From Saccharothrix deserti (GTDB taxonomy: Bacteria; Actinomycetota; Actinomycetes; Mycobacteriales; Pseudonocardiaceae): a stretch of DNA of 64,000 nt. The notes under the pieces were generated by a model that saw only the letters and a program-made list of their open reading frames with translations, was not told where the DNA came from and ran no database searches. Location: NCBI RefSeq assembly GCF_009769385.1, contig NZ_VKAB01000001.1, forward strand, positions 434,001 through 498,000. The letters run 5' to 3'. This document shows, one piece after another, positions 56,763-64,000 of the stretch. The position numbers and the translations under genes are program-made. Each line of letters starts with the position of its first letter. Within the stretch, counting starts at the first letter, position 1.

Positions 56763-57825
56763 CGACCCGCTGGTCTTCGGTGTCGATCTGCCCGGTACCG
56801 GCCTGCTCGGTGTCGACCAAACCGGTGTCGACCAGCTCGGTGTCGACCAAACCGGTGTCTACCAGCTCGGGTTCCGCCTGTTCCACGGTGGTCTGCTCCG
56901 GGATCAGACTCGGCACCCGGTCCGCCGCCTCGTCCAGCGCCACCCGCGCGGCGCCGAGCTGCGAGACCACCATCCGGCGCAGTTCGCGGAGGTCGTCGGC
57001 CTGCTGCTGGATCTCGCCGATGCGCCGCTGCGCCTCACGCGCCGCGAGCTTGATCAGGAACGAGGCCCGCGCCTTGGCCAGTTCCTCCTGCTGGGCGAAG
57101 TGCTGCTCGGCCTCGTGGCGCCGCCTGTTCATGGTCAGCTCGAAGAAGTTCTGCGCCTTGGCGCGCTTGGCGTCGGACTCGGCCTCCAGCCGGTGGCACT
57201 GCTCGGTGGCCTCCCGCAGCAGCCGGTCCGCCTCCTCCTCCGCCCGTGCGATCGCGGCGGCGCACTCGGCTTCGACCTCCTCGCTGCGGGCCGTGAGGTG
57301 CGCCTCGACCTCGACCTGGCGGCGTTCCAGGTCGACCTCGCGCTGGTCCAGCTCGGCGGCCCGGCGGTTGGCGGCCTCGCGCTGCTCGCGCGCGTGCGCT
57401 TCGGCCTCCTCGCGCAGGGCGGTCAGCTCCGCCTCGACCTCGCGCCGCCGGTCGGCCAGCTCCGCCTCGGTGCGCTCGCGCAGCGCCGCGATGTCGTGCT
57501 CGGCGCGCAACCGCAGGTCGTTCGCCTCGTCCTCGGCCAGCAGGAGTATCCGGTGCATGCGCTCGGTGGCGCCGGAGGTCGTGCTGGGCGACATCTCCAG
57601 CCGCTCGATCCGGGCCCTGGCCTCCTCCAGGTCGTGCCTGGTCATCTCCAGCAGCTTGCGCAGATCCGCCGCCTGGGCCAACGCCTCGGCCCGGTCGACG
57701 GTGGTGAACTTGAGCTGCTCCTCCAGGTTCTCGAGGTGCTCGATCACCTGACGTCGGTTGAAACCCCGGTAGGCGATGTCGAAACCCGCGTGCAGCGGAA
57801 CAATCTCCTGCTCTTTCGCACCCAT
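56755..57825 (-). CDS. DivIVA/FilP-like coiled-coil protein
   Basis: A 356-residue coiled-coil protein. The N-terminus FDIAYRGFNRRQVIEHLENL resembles the DivIVA lipid-binding head (G-F-D-x2-Q/R-V). Residues about 30-290 are heptad-rich coiled coil with many Glu, Ala and Arg (EEADRLLREATEQCHRLEAE). The C-terminal 50 residues carry VDTGLVDTEL repeats. Such proteins mark cell poles and guide tip growth or form cytoskeletal filaments in actinomycetes. ATG 57825. Upstream is a 300-nt regulatory region. Confidence 0.85.
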   Translation of the reverse strand: MGAKEQEIVPLHAGFDIAYRGFNRRQVIEHLENLEEQLKFTTVDRAEALAQAADLRKLLEMTRHDLEEARARIERLEMSPSTTSGATERMHRILLLAEDEANDLRLRAEHDIAALRERTEAELADRRREVEAELTALREEAEAHAREQREAANRRAAELDQREVDLERRQVEVEAHLTARSEEVEAECAAAIARAEEEADRLLREATEQCHRLEAESDAKRAKAQNFFELTMNRRRHEAEQHFAQQEELAKARASFLIKLAAREAQRRIGEIQQQADDLRELRRMVVSQLGAARVALDEAADRVPSLIPEQTTVEQAEPELVDTGLVDTELVDTGLVDTEQAGTGQIDTEDQRVGA

Positions 57826-57943
57826 GGCGGCCCCACTCGTTTGAAGATTGGCCGAGGGTACCGAGAGTAAGGCACCCGAGCGGCATATGACCACCCATTA
57901 CTACCCATATCGTGTGTCGTCGATGCACGCCACTTGCAGGCTG

Positions 57944-57995
57944 AACACCATCGGGAAGATCAACACAAGACCCGTATAGGTCACCCGATGGTGTT
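57944..57995. promoter_or_regulatory. 12-bp inverted repeat in the divergent promoter region
   Basis: AACACCATCGGG (57944-57955) and its exact complement (57984-57995) flank 28 bp containing GTATAGG. It lies between the DivIVA-like operon and the methyltransferase operon. Probably an operator or looped regulator site; the rest of 57826-58139 shows no gene. Confidence 0.55.
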
Positions 57996-58139
57996 ATTCC
58001 TCCGGAAAGAACAGGGCCGAAAAGAATGCGCGCAGCGACAAACGGGGACTATCAAGTATCGACAAGTTCACACGAAACAGTGACATCGCAACGGACGGGC
58101 GATGGCTACCCGCGAGTAACGAGGAACTAGGCTGGTCGG

Positions 58140-58886
58140 GTGACCGTCGAGCCGCTGCCCCTCACCGGTGAGCGCACCGTGCCCGGGATCGCCGCCGAGA
58201 ACTACTGGTTCAGGCGACACGAGGCCGCGTACCTGGATCTTGTCCGGCACTGCGCCGGCGCGGTCGTGCTGGAGGCGGGGTGCGGCGAGGGCTACGGCGC
58301 CGCGCTGATCGCCGGGCACGCCGCGCGGGTCGTCGCGCTGGACTACGACGAACTGACCGCCGCGCACGCCGGCCGAGCGTACCCGGAGCTGGCGGTGCTG
58401 CGGGGCAACCTGGCGTCGCTGCCGTTGCGCGACGCGAGCGTGGACGTGGTGGCGAACCTCCAGGTCATCGAGCACCTGTGGGACCAGGAGGGCTTCCTGG
58501 CCGAGTGCGCGCGGGTGCTGCGGCCCGGCGGACGGCTGCTGGTCACCACGCCGAACCGGATCACCTTCTCCCCCGGCCGCGACACGCCGCTCAACCCGTT
58601 CCACACCCGTGAGCTGGCGCCCGCCGAGCTGGCTTCGCTGCTGGTCGACGCGGGCCTGCGGGTCGAGTTGCTGGCCGGTCTGCGGCACGGCCCGGCGTTG
58701 CGGTCGCTGGACGAGCGGTTCGGCGGGTCGATCATCGACGCGCAGGTGGCCGTGGTGGTGGACGGCGGCGAGTGGCCCGAGGACCTGCTGGCCGCCGTGG
58801 CGTCCGTGCGCAGCGAGGACTTCGAGATCACCACCGACGACCCGGACGCGAGCCTCGACCTCGTCGCCGTGGCGGTGCGCGAGTGA
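58140..58886 (+). CDS. SAM-dependent methyltransferase (Rv3030 type)
   Basis: A 248-residue class I methyltransferase. SAM motif VVLEAGCGEGYGAALIAG at about residue 42, then LDYDELTAAHAG, LRGNLASLPLRDASVDVV and LRPGGRLLVTTPNR. The orthologue Rv3030 lies in the methylglucose lipopolysaccharide gene set of mycobacteria and is a proposed sugar methyltransferase. GTG 58140; its stop overlaps the next GTG by 4 nt. Confidence 0.9.
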   Translation: MTVEPLPLTGERTVPGIAAENYWFRRHEAAYLDLVRHCAGAVVLEAGCGEGYGAALIAGHAARVVALDYDELTAAHAGRAYPELAVLRGNLASLPLRDASVDVVANLQVIEHLWDQEGFLAECARVLRPGGRLLVTTPNRITFSPGRDTPLNPFHTRELAPAELASLLVDAGLRVELLAGLRHGPALRSLDERFGGSIIDAQVAVVVDGGEWPEDLLAAVASVRSEDFEITTDDPDASLDLVAVAVRE

Positions 58887-60376
58887 CGGCGAACGGTCGA
58901 CCCGGCTCCGACGAGGGCACGTTCTGCCTGGTCCTGCACAGCCACCTGCCGTGGCTGGCGCACCACGGCGCCTGGCCGGTCGGCGAGGAGTGGCTGTACC
59001 AGGCGTGGGCGCACTCGTACCTGCCCGTGGTCGACATGCTGGAGCGGTTCGCCGCCGAGGGCCGCGAGGACGTGCTGACGCTGGGCGTGACGCCGGTCCT
59101 GGCCGCGCAGCTGGACGACCCGTACAGCCTGCGGGGCGTGCACGACTGGCTGGGCAACTGGCAGCTGCGCGCGCACAGCGCGTCGTCCCGGCTGCCGGAT
59201 CTCGCCGCGCGCGAGCACCGCTCGTCGGCGTGGGCGTTGGAGCGCTTCGAGACGCGGTGGCGGCACGGCTTCTCGCCCTTGCTGCGGTCCCTTGTGGACT
59301 CACGGGTGATCGAGCTGCTCGGCGGACCGGCCGCGCACCCGTTCCAACCGTTGCTCGACCCGCGGCTGCGGGCGTTCTCCCTGCGCACCGGGTTGGCGGA
59401 CACCGCGCTGCGGATCGGGTCGACGCCCGAGGGGATCTGGGCGCCGGAGTGCGCGTACGCGCCCGGCATGGAGCACGGCTACGCGCGAGCCGGTGTGCGG
59501 CGGTTCATGGTGGACGGCCCGTCACTGCACGGCGACACGGCCGCGGGCCGGCCGGTCGGCACGTCGGACGTCGTGTGCTTCGGGCGTGACCTGGAGGTGT
59601 CGTACCGGGTGTGGTCGCCCAAGGTCGGCTACCCCGGCGACCCGGCGTACCGGGACTTCCACACCTACGACCACCCGAGCGGGCTCAAGCCGTCCCGGGT
59701 GACCGGGAAGAACGTCGAGCCGTCGGACAAGCGGCCGTACGAGCCCGGTCTGGCCGCCGAGGCGGTGCGGCGGCACGCGGCGGACTTCGTGGACACGGTG
59801 GTGCGGCGGCTGCGGGCGTTGAAGGAGCAGCACGGCCGGCCGTCGCTGGTGGTCGCCGCGTACGACACCGAGCTGTACGGGCACTGGTGGCACGAGGGCC
59901 CGGCGTGGCTGGAGGCGGTGCTGCGGTTGCTGCCCGAGGCCGGGGTGCGGGTGACGACGCTGCGCGGCGCGGTCGAGGCCGGGCACGTGGGCGCGCCGGT
60001 CGAGGTGCCGCCGTCGTCGTGGGGCGCGGGCAAGGACTGGCACGTGTGGAACGGGCCCCAGGTCAGCGACATCGTGCACGGCAACGCCGAGGTCCAGCGC
60101 GAACTGCTCGCGCTGGACCTGTCCGGCGTGGTGCGCGACCCGGTCGCCGACCAGGCCGTGCGGGAGGCGCTGCTGGCGTTGTCCAGCGACTGGGCGTTCA
60201 TGGTCACCAAGGACTCGGCCGCCGACTACGCCCGTTACCGGGCCAAGGTGCACGCGGACCGGTTCGCCGAACTCGTCACCCTGCGGCGGGCCGGACGCGG
60301 GCACGGCCGGGCAGCCGAACTGCGCCGGATCGACGGAGCGTTCGGCCACCTCGACGCGCGGGGGCTGGCTAGTTGA
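58883..60376 (+). CDS. GH57 1,4-alpha-glucan branching enzyme (Rv3031 type)
   Basis: A 497-residue family 57 glycoside hydrolase that makes alpha-1,6 branches in glucans. HSHLPWLAHHGAWPVGEEWL at the N-terminus, catalytic Glu in GIWAPECAYAPG, catalytic Asp in AAYDTELYGHWWHEGPAWL, then the C-terminal helical domain with SSDWAFMVTKDSAADYARYR. GTG 58883 overlaps the methyltransferase stop (GTGA). Acts with the GT4 enzyme at 60666. Its end overlaps the convergent small gene by 8 nt. Confidence 0.95.
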   Translation: MTANGRPGSDEGTFCLVLHSHLPWLAHHGAWPVGEEWLYQAWAHSYLPVVDMLERFAAEGREDVLTLGVTPVLAAQLDDPYSLRGVHDWLGNWQLRAHSASSRLPDLAAREHRSSAWALERFETRWRHGFSPLLRSLVDSRVIELLGGPAAHPFQPLLDPRLRAFSLRTGLADTALRIGSTPEGIWAPECAYAPGMEHGYARAGVRRFMVDGPSLHGDTAAGRPVGTSDVVCFGRDLEVSYRVWSPKVGYPGDPAYRDFHTYDHPSGLKPSRVTGKNVEPSDKRPYEPGLAAEAVRRHAADFVDTVVRRLRALKEQHGRPSLVVAAYDTELYGHWWHEGPAWLEAVLRLLPEAGVRVTTLRGAVEAGHVGAPVEVPPSSWGAGKDWHVWNGPQVSDIVHGNAEVQRELLALDLSGVVRDPVADQAVREALLALSSDWAFMVTKDSAADYARYRAKVHADRFAELVTLRRAGRGHGRAAELRRIDGAFGHLDARGLAS

Positions 60377-60602
60377 CGCCCCCGCCGAACGCGTTGCCGC
60401 CGCGCCCGTCGACCCGCTCCGCCACGCCGGCCGAACCCGGGTTGTCGATCCGGGCCTGCACCACCGGGTCCGCCTTCGAGCGGCCCCTGGTGTCGGCCGG
60501 TCGTTCGAGGCCGGCGCGCTTCGCCCGCGCCTTCCGGTCGACCGCGAAACCGATCGCCAACAACGCGGCGCAGAACAGGACTCCCCAGACCCAAGGCTGC
60601 AT
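60369..60602 (-). CDS. small single-helix membrane protein
   Basis: A 77-residue protein with an N-terminal membrane helix (PWVWGVLFCAALLAIGFAV) and a basic, Gly-rich tail. GGGGGAA lies 5 nt before ATG 60602; an upstream ATG at 60629 would add nine residues but has a poor site. Inserted antisense between the GH57 and GT4 genes. Function unknown. Confidence 0.6.
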   Translation of the reverse strand: MQPWVWGVLFCAALLAIGFAVDRKARAKRAGLERPADTRGRSKADPVVQARIDNPGSAGVAERVDGRGGNAFGGGVN

Positions 60603-60665
60603 GACCGTTCCCCCACTTCCGTCGGTCATTCCCAGCGTAGCGGTTCAGAAATGCGAGGATGGCCC

Positions 60666-61916
60666 ATGCGCGTGCTGATGTTGTCCTGGGAGTACCCGCC
60701 GGTCGTCGTGGGCGGGTTGGGTCGGCACGTGCACGCGTTGGCCGGGAACTTGGCCGCGCAGGGGCACGAGGTCGTCGTGCTGTGCCGTCAACCGGCGGGG
60801 ACGGACGCGGTGACGCACCCGACGTCGGACTCGGTTGTCGACGGTGTGCGGCTGATCCGGGTCGCCGAGGACCCCGCGCACCTGGTGTTCGAGCGGGACC
60901 TGGTGGCGTGGACGCTGGCCATGGGGCACGCGATGACGCGGGCGGGGTTGGCGTTGCTGCGCGACTGGCGGCCGGATGTCGTGCACGCGCACGACTGGCT
61001 GGTCACGCATCCCGCGATCGCGTTGGCGGAGGCGTCCGGCGTGCCGTTGGTGGCGACCGTGCACGCCACCGAGGCCGGGCGGCACAGCGGGTGGCTGTCG
61101 CAGACGTTGAACCAGCAGGTGCACTCGGTGGAGTGGTGGCTGGCGAACCGGGCGGACGCGCTGATCACGTGCTCCTCGGCGATGCGGACCGAGGTGGCGC
61201 ACCTGTTCGAGGTCGAGCCGTCGTCGATCACGGTGCTGCACAACGGCATCGAGCCACGCCGCTGGCGCGTCCGCTCGTCGGACGTCGACGCCGCCCGTGC
61301 CGCCCACAGCCCTGGCGGTGCGCCGTTGCTGCTGTTCTTCGGGCGGTTGGAGTGGGAGAAGGGCGTGCAGGATTTGATCGCCGCCCTGCCCCGGATCCGG
61401 CGCGCGTGGCCGGGCGCCCGGTTGGTCGTGGCCGGGACCGGGACGCACCGGGATTGGCTGGTGGACCAGGCGCGCAAGCACAAGGTGCGTCGGGCGGTCG
61501 ACTTCGTCGGGCACCTGTCGGACCGTTCCCTGGCGGCGGTGCTGTCGGCGGCGGACGCCGTTGTGCTGCCGAGCAAGTACGAGCCGTTCGGCATCGTGGC
61601 GTTGGAGGCGGCGGCAGCCGGCACCCCTCTGGTGGCGTCCACGGCGGGCGGCTTGGGCGAGGTAGTGCTGGACGGCATGACCGGCCTGTCCTTCACCCCC
61701 GGTGACGTAGATGCACTGGCCGGCGCCGTCCGGTCCGTTTTGGACGATCGCCCCTCAGCCCTGCGCCGGGCACGCGCCGCGAAGTCCCGCCTGGCAACCG
61801 ACTTCGACTGGTCAAAGATCGCCGCCGACACCACGGCCGTCTACCAGTCCGCCACCATCCGCGACCACCACCCGCTCGGCCGCCCCAAGATCCCCACCGG
61901 CAACGTCTTCCTCTGA
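60666..61916 (+). CDS. GT4 alpha-1,4-glucosyltransferase (Rv3032 type)
   Basis: A 416-residue GT-B glycosyltransferase. LMLSWEYPPVVVGGLGRHVH is the glycogen synthase-like N-terminal glycine loop; VHAHDWL and ITCSSAM follow; the C-terminal domain has GRLEWEKGVQDLIAAL and the E-x7-E motif in PSKYEPFGIVALEA. Rv3032 elongates the glucan backbone of mycobacterial methylglucose lipopolysaccharide and contributes to glycogen. GAGGA 7 nt before ATG 60666. Its 3' 105 nt overlap the convergent NACHT gene. Confidence 0.94.
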   Translation: MRVLMLSWEYPPVVVGGLGRHVHALAGNLAAQGHEVVVLCRQPAGTDAVTHPTSDSVVDGVRLIRVAEDPAHLVFERDLVAWTLAMGHAMTRAGLALLRDWRPDVVHAHDWLVTHPAIALAEASGVPLVATVHATEAGRHSGWLSQTLNQQVHSVEWWLANRADALITCSSAMRTEVAHLFEVEPSSITVLHNGIEPRRWRVRSSDVDAARAAHSPGGAPLLLFFGRLEWEKGVQDLIAALPRIRRAWPGARLVVAGTGTHRDWLVDQARKHKVRRAVDFVGHLSDRSLAAVLSAADAVVLPSKYEPFGIVALEAAAAGTPLVASTAGGLGEVVLDGMTGLSFTPGDVDALAGAVRSVLDDRPSALRRARAAKSRLATDFDWSKIAADTTAVYQSATIRDHHPLGRPKIPTGNVFL

Positions 61917-64000
61917 CCGGGCCTCCGCCATACGCCGCAGCGCCGCCACAGCCGACGGCAGGTCCGGGAAGGTTTCTACGACGTCGTGCTCGGAGACGTA
62001 AACCTGCACGAACCTCAGGATCTCCTCTTCATCTGCGCGCACCTCACTCGAACTCGTGGAAAATTTCACGACAACGTCGAGGAAGTAACGCGGATCAACC
62101 CTGCGCAAAGCCCTATGGGAGGATCCCCTCAACGCTCTGAGGAGCTCTCTGTCGAACACCCAGTTCGCCGCCTCCGGGCCGGCCAGGTATTCAAATGACT
62201 CAGCCGGGAAGTACACATCGTTCAGGTAATCACCATCGCCCCGGCGCGCCGCCACGTCGAGCAGCCCCAGGAGTTTGCGGACACCCTCTCTTTTACCCGC
62301 CGCAGCCGCGTTGGTCCGCCACACCATGATCAAACACGACAGAGCCTCACCCTGGTTTTCGGCAACCCACCCGGCAATACGATCGACCATGCCGTCAATT
62401 TCGTCCAGCAACTGCGGATGGGCACAGATGATCGAACACACCTCGAACGTCATTTGAACACCTGCGGCGGACCCGTGCTGATCCAGCGCAAACCACTTGA
62501 CCACCCGGAGCACCATTTCCACAGGAAGTCTCCACGCCTTCCGAGACAAGGAAAAGAGCAGGACGTGTTGCGCGTCATGGTTCATCGGGACGCTGGACTC
62601 GAGTCCATCGAGAACCTCTTCGAGAATTCCGATGTCATAGGGTAGAAAACTTCGGGAAGCTGCCATCCCACTGTTCCTGGCAACCCATACGGATAATCTC
62701 TGGAGCAGATCCTGCTCCCGCACATCCGGCGTGACATCGCTGCTAATGAATGTGTCACCGACACGCACTGTGCCTTCGAGCATGGGATCACCGAGGAGGC
62801 GCGCCTCGCCCACGTATTCAGTACCGGTCAACTCTTTTTGGACGACGATGCGCGGAATACCGCTGTCCCATTCGAGGGTGAGCGTCCCAAGAATGCTGCG
62901 CCACCCCTCCGAGTCCGACCCGGAATGCCACAGGTGGACCATGGATTGCCAGGCACCGAGGTCGTCGCCCAAGCCCGGGAACAGGCTGTCGAGCGACACG
63001 GGTGAGTCATCCAGGTAGAGGCGGAGGCAGATCAGGTTCGCCGAGTATGCGGCCAATCGGGACACCAGCGTCGCCCCGGAAGGGTCGTACCTCGGGTGGG
63101 CGTCGTTCTTCACCCGTTGGTGCACCGATCGGATCAGCTCGTCGAGCACGCCGAGGATCCCCGCGCGGACATCCGGGTCGAGCGCCCTGAACAGTCCGGA
63201 CGCGAATTCGAGAATGGGCCGCCTCTTGGTGAACACGTGGTGCGAGATCAATGAGAACAGCAGGGCGTCGTCCAGGAGCCCGAAGCTCTCGAAGGGACTC
63301 GATTCGCGCCGTTGTTTGTCCACCACTACCGCGCCGAGCAGCTTCAGGGTCCGTTCGGCGATCAGGTACTCACCGAACGTGGCGTGCAGGAACTCGTAGG
63401 TGCGGCGGCCGGTGGACGCGCCGTCCCGCGCGTTCAGCTGCGCCGAGTGGATGAAGAAAAAGTCCCCGACCGTCCGATCTGCGAGGCTGAGCGGATCGTC
63501 GAAACTGCTTCGCTGCACCGCCTCCTGGGACGGTGTGAAGGGTGCGAGGTCTCGTTCCAACTCCGCGTCGTCCACGTACTGCCGGCCGCGGTTGAACATG
63601 GCCAACGCCGCGATGCCCAGCTGCCACTTGCTCTGCTTGACCTTCGTCGCGACCTGCCGGTCGGACGGCTGCATCCGGCTCTTGTCACGGGCTTGGCGCA
63701 GGACGAAGGAGTCGATCAGGCGCTCGTACAACTCGGCCCTGGACAGGTTTTCGTCGTCCAGTCGCCTGCTTTCCGCGTCGGCGGCGTAGATGGCGAGCAT
63801 CATCAGGATCAGCGGCTGCCTGGCCAGGTCACCGTGCCGGAGGAGGTCGGCCGATGCGAGCGGCCGGAAGGCCGGTGTCGGGGCGTTGGCCTGGTTCCAC
63901 GCGTCCAGCCACTTCCCGACGCGAGTGTCGTCGAACTCCTCCAGTTTCACGATCGGCACACCGTCGGGGATGCGCGCCCGGTCCACGACGAGGGTCCGTG
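61812..64000 (-). CDS. NACHT-type NTPase, C-terminal part (cut by window edge)
   Basis: The frame runs off the right edge; at least 728 codons are present. The N-terminal visible part has the end of a NACHT/STAND domain: DLARQPLILMMLAIYAADAE, LSRAELYERLIDSFVLRQ, and YEFLHATFGEYLIAERTLKL, the typical motif after the ATPase core. The rest (about 500 residues) is a helical sensor-like region without clear repeats. Walker A and B must lie outside. Bacterial NACHT proteins of this type act in anti-phage defence or signalling. GC is lower than in neighbours, suggesting transfer. The stop lies 105 nt inside the convergent glycosyltransferase gene. Confidence 0.8.
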   Translation of the reverse strand, partial: RTLVVDRARIPDGVPIVKLEEFDDTRVGKWLDAWNQANAPTPAFRPLASADLLRHGDLARQPLILMMLAIYAADAESRRLDDENLSRAELYERLIDSFVLRQARDKSRMQPSDRQVATKVKQSKWQLGIAALAMFNRGRQYVDDAELERDLAPFTPSQEAVQRSSFDDPLSLADRTVGDFFFIHSAQLNARDGASTGRRTYEFLHATFGEYLIAERTLKLLGAVVVDKQRRESSPFESFGLLDDALLFSLISHHVFTKRRPILEFASGLFRALDPDVRAGILGVLDELIRSVHQRVKNDAHPRYDPSGATLVSRLAAYSANLICLRLYLDDSPVSLDSLFPGLGDDLGAWQSMVHLWHSGSDSEGWRSILGTLTLEWDSGIPRIVVQKELTGTEYVGEARLLGDPMLEGTVRVGDTFISSDVTPDVREQDLLQRLSVWVARNSGMAASRSFLPYDIGILEEVLDGLESSVPMNHDAQHVLLFSLSRKAWRLPVEMVLRVVKWFALDQHGSAAGVQMTFEVCSIICAHPQLLDEIDGMVDRIAGWVAENQGEALSCLIMVWRTNAAAAGKREGVRKLLGLLDVAARRGDGDYLNDVYFPAESFEYLAGPEAANWVFDRELLRALRGSSHRALRRVDPRYFLDVVVKFSTSSSEVRADEEEILRFVQVYVSEHDVVETFPDLPSAVAALRRMAEARSEEDVAGGDLGAAERVVVADGGGLVDGRGVGGDL

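Overview
This 64 kb window comes from a high-GC actinomycete chromosome. GTG and TTG starts, 4-nt stop/start overlaps, Shine-Dalgarno choices and protein similarity all fit Pseudonocardiales (Saccharothrix, Lentzea or Actinosynnema type); the genus is an inference. The backbone follows the order of the Mycobacterium tuberculosis Rv2996c-Rv3032 region as I remember it: serA, ilvC-ilvN-ilvB, a cfp6-like gene, a DoxX gene, an lppZ-like lipoprotein, gatB/gatA/gatC, an ACT-domain protein, ligA, a MetE-like protein, trmU, a cysteine desulfurase, acyltransferase plus GNAT (olsA/olsB-like), etfA/etfB, then methyltransferase, GH57 and GT4 genes. I saw no tRNA, rRNA, CRISPR array or intact insertion sequence.

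Layout. 1-5.3 kb: 5' part of serA, a zinc-ribbon-like orphan protein, a broken tyrosine-recombinase remnant beside a 16-bp hairpin, an ECF sigma factor coupled to a CU044_5270-type membrane protein, and a lone DUF397 gene. 4.3-10.8 kb: branched-chain amino acid block (ilvBNC on minus, ilvD on plus). A promoter, a 15-residue leader peptide with Leu-Val-Leu-Val-Leu, and a U-tract hairpin precede ilvB, which is an attenuator layout. Divergent to it lie a PH-domain gene and a VKOR-family gene. 11-20.6 kb: DoxX, a 2-hydroxyacid dehydrogenase, an alpha/beta hydrolase, an LppZ-like lipoprotein, a secreted M14 carboxypeptidase, and a TPR-CHAT protease gene preceded by a 92-residue peptide with 15-residue repeats.

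20.9-31.2 kb: gatC-gatA-small membrane protein-gatB operon with 4-nt overlaps; the ACT protein; a striking intergenic dyad repeat; LysE exporter, BKACE enzyme, SWIM protein, GNAT, tyrosine phosphatase; and a TetM/OtrA-type ribosomal protection gene whose start lies inside an upstream ORF with a better ribosome binding site. 31.7-41.8 kb: ligA and its upstream partner; a LysR/YeiH pair whose start codons lie in the arms of one T-N11-A palindrome; a complete sdhC-sdhA-sdhB operon with divergent LysR; a truncated GH9 cellulase-like gene.

41.9-54.6 kb: MetE-like protein, PaaI thioesterase behind a chitinase-type promoter, membrane proteins, a threonine dehydratase-like enzyme, trmU and cysteine desulfurase (tRNA thiolation), an MFS exporter, an ornithine-lipid-type acyltransferase pair, and etfBA. 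54.9-61.9 kb: DegV, a 47-residue basic protein, a DivIVA-like coiled-coil operon, and the methyltransferase-GH57-GT4 set that in mycobacteria makes methylglucose lipopolysaccharide. 61.8-64 kb: the C-terminal two thirds of a NACHT-type NTPase, cut by the window edge.

The best candidates for undescribed biology are the repeat peptide/CHAT protease pair (17.5-20.5 kb), the ilv leader peptide attenuator, the upstream ORF of the ribosomal protection gene, the start-codon palindrome at 35.5 kb and the dyad repeat at 25.3 kb. All assignments are by eye; no database search was run.
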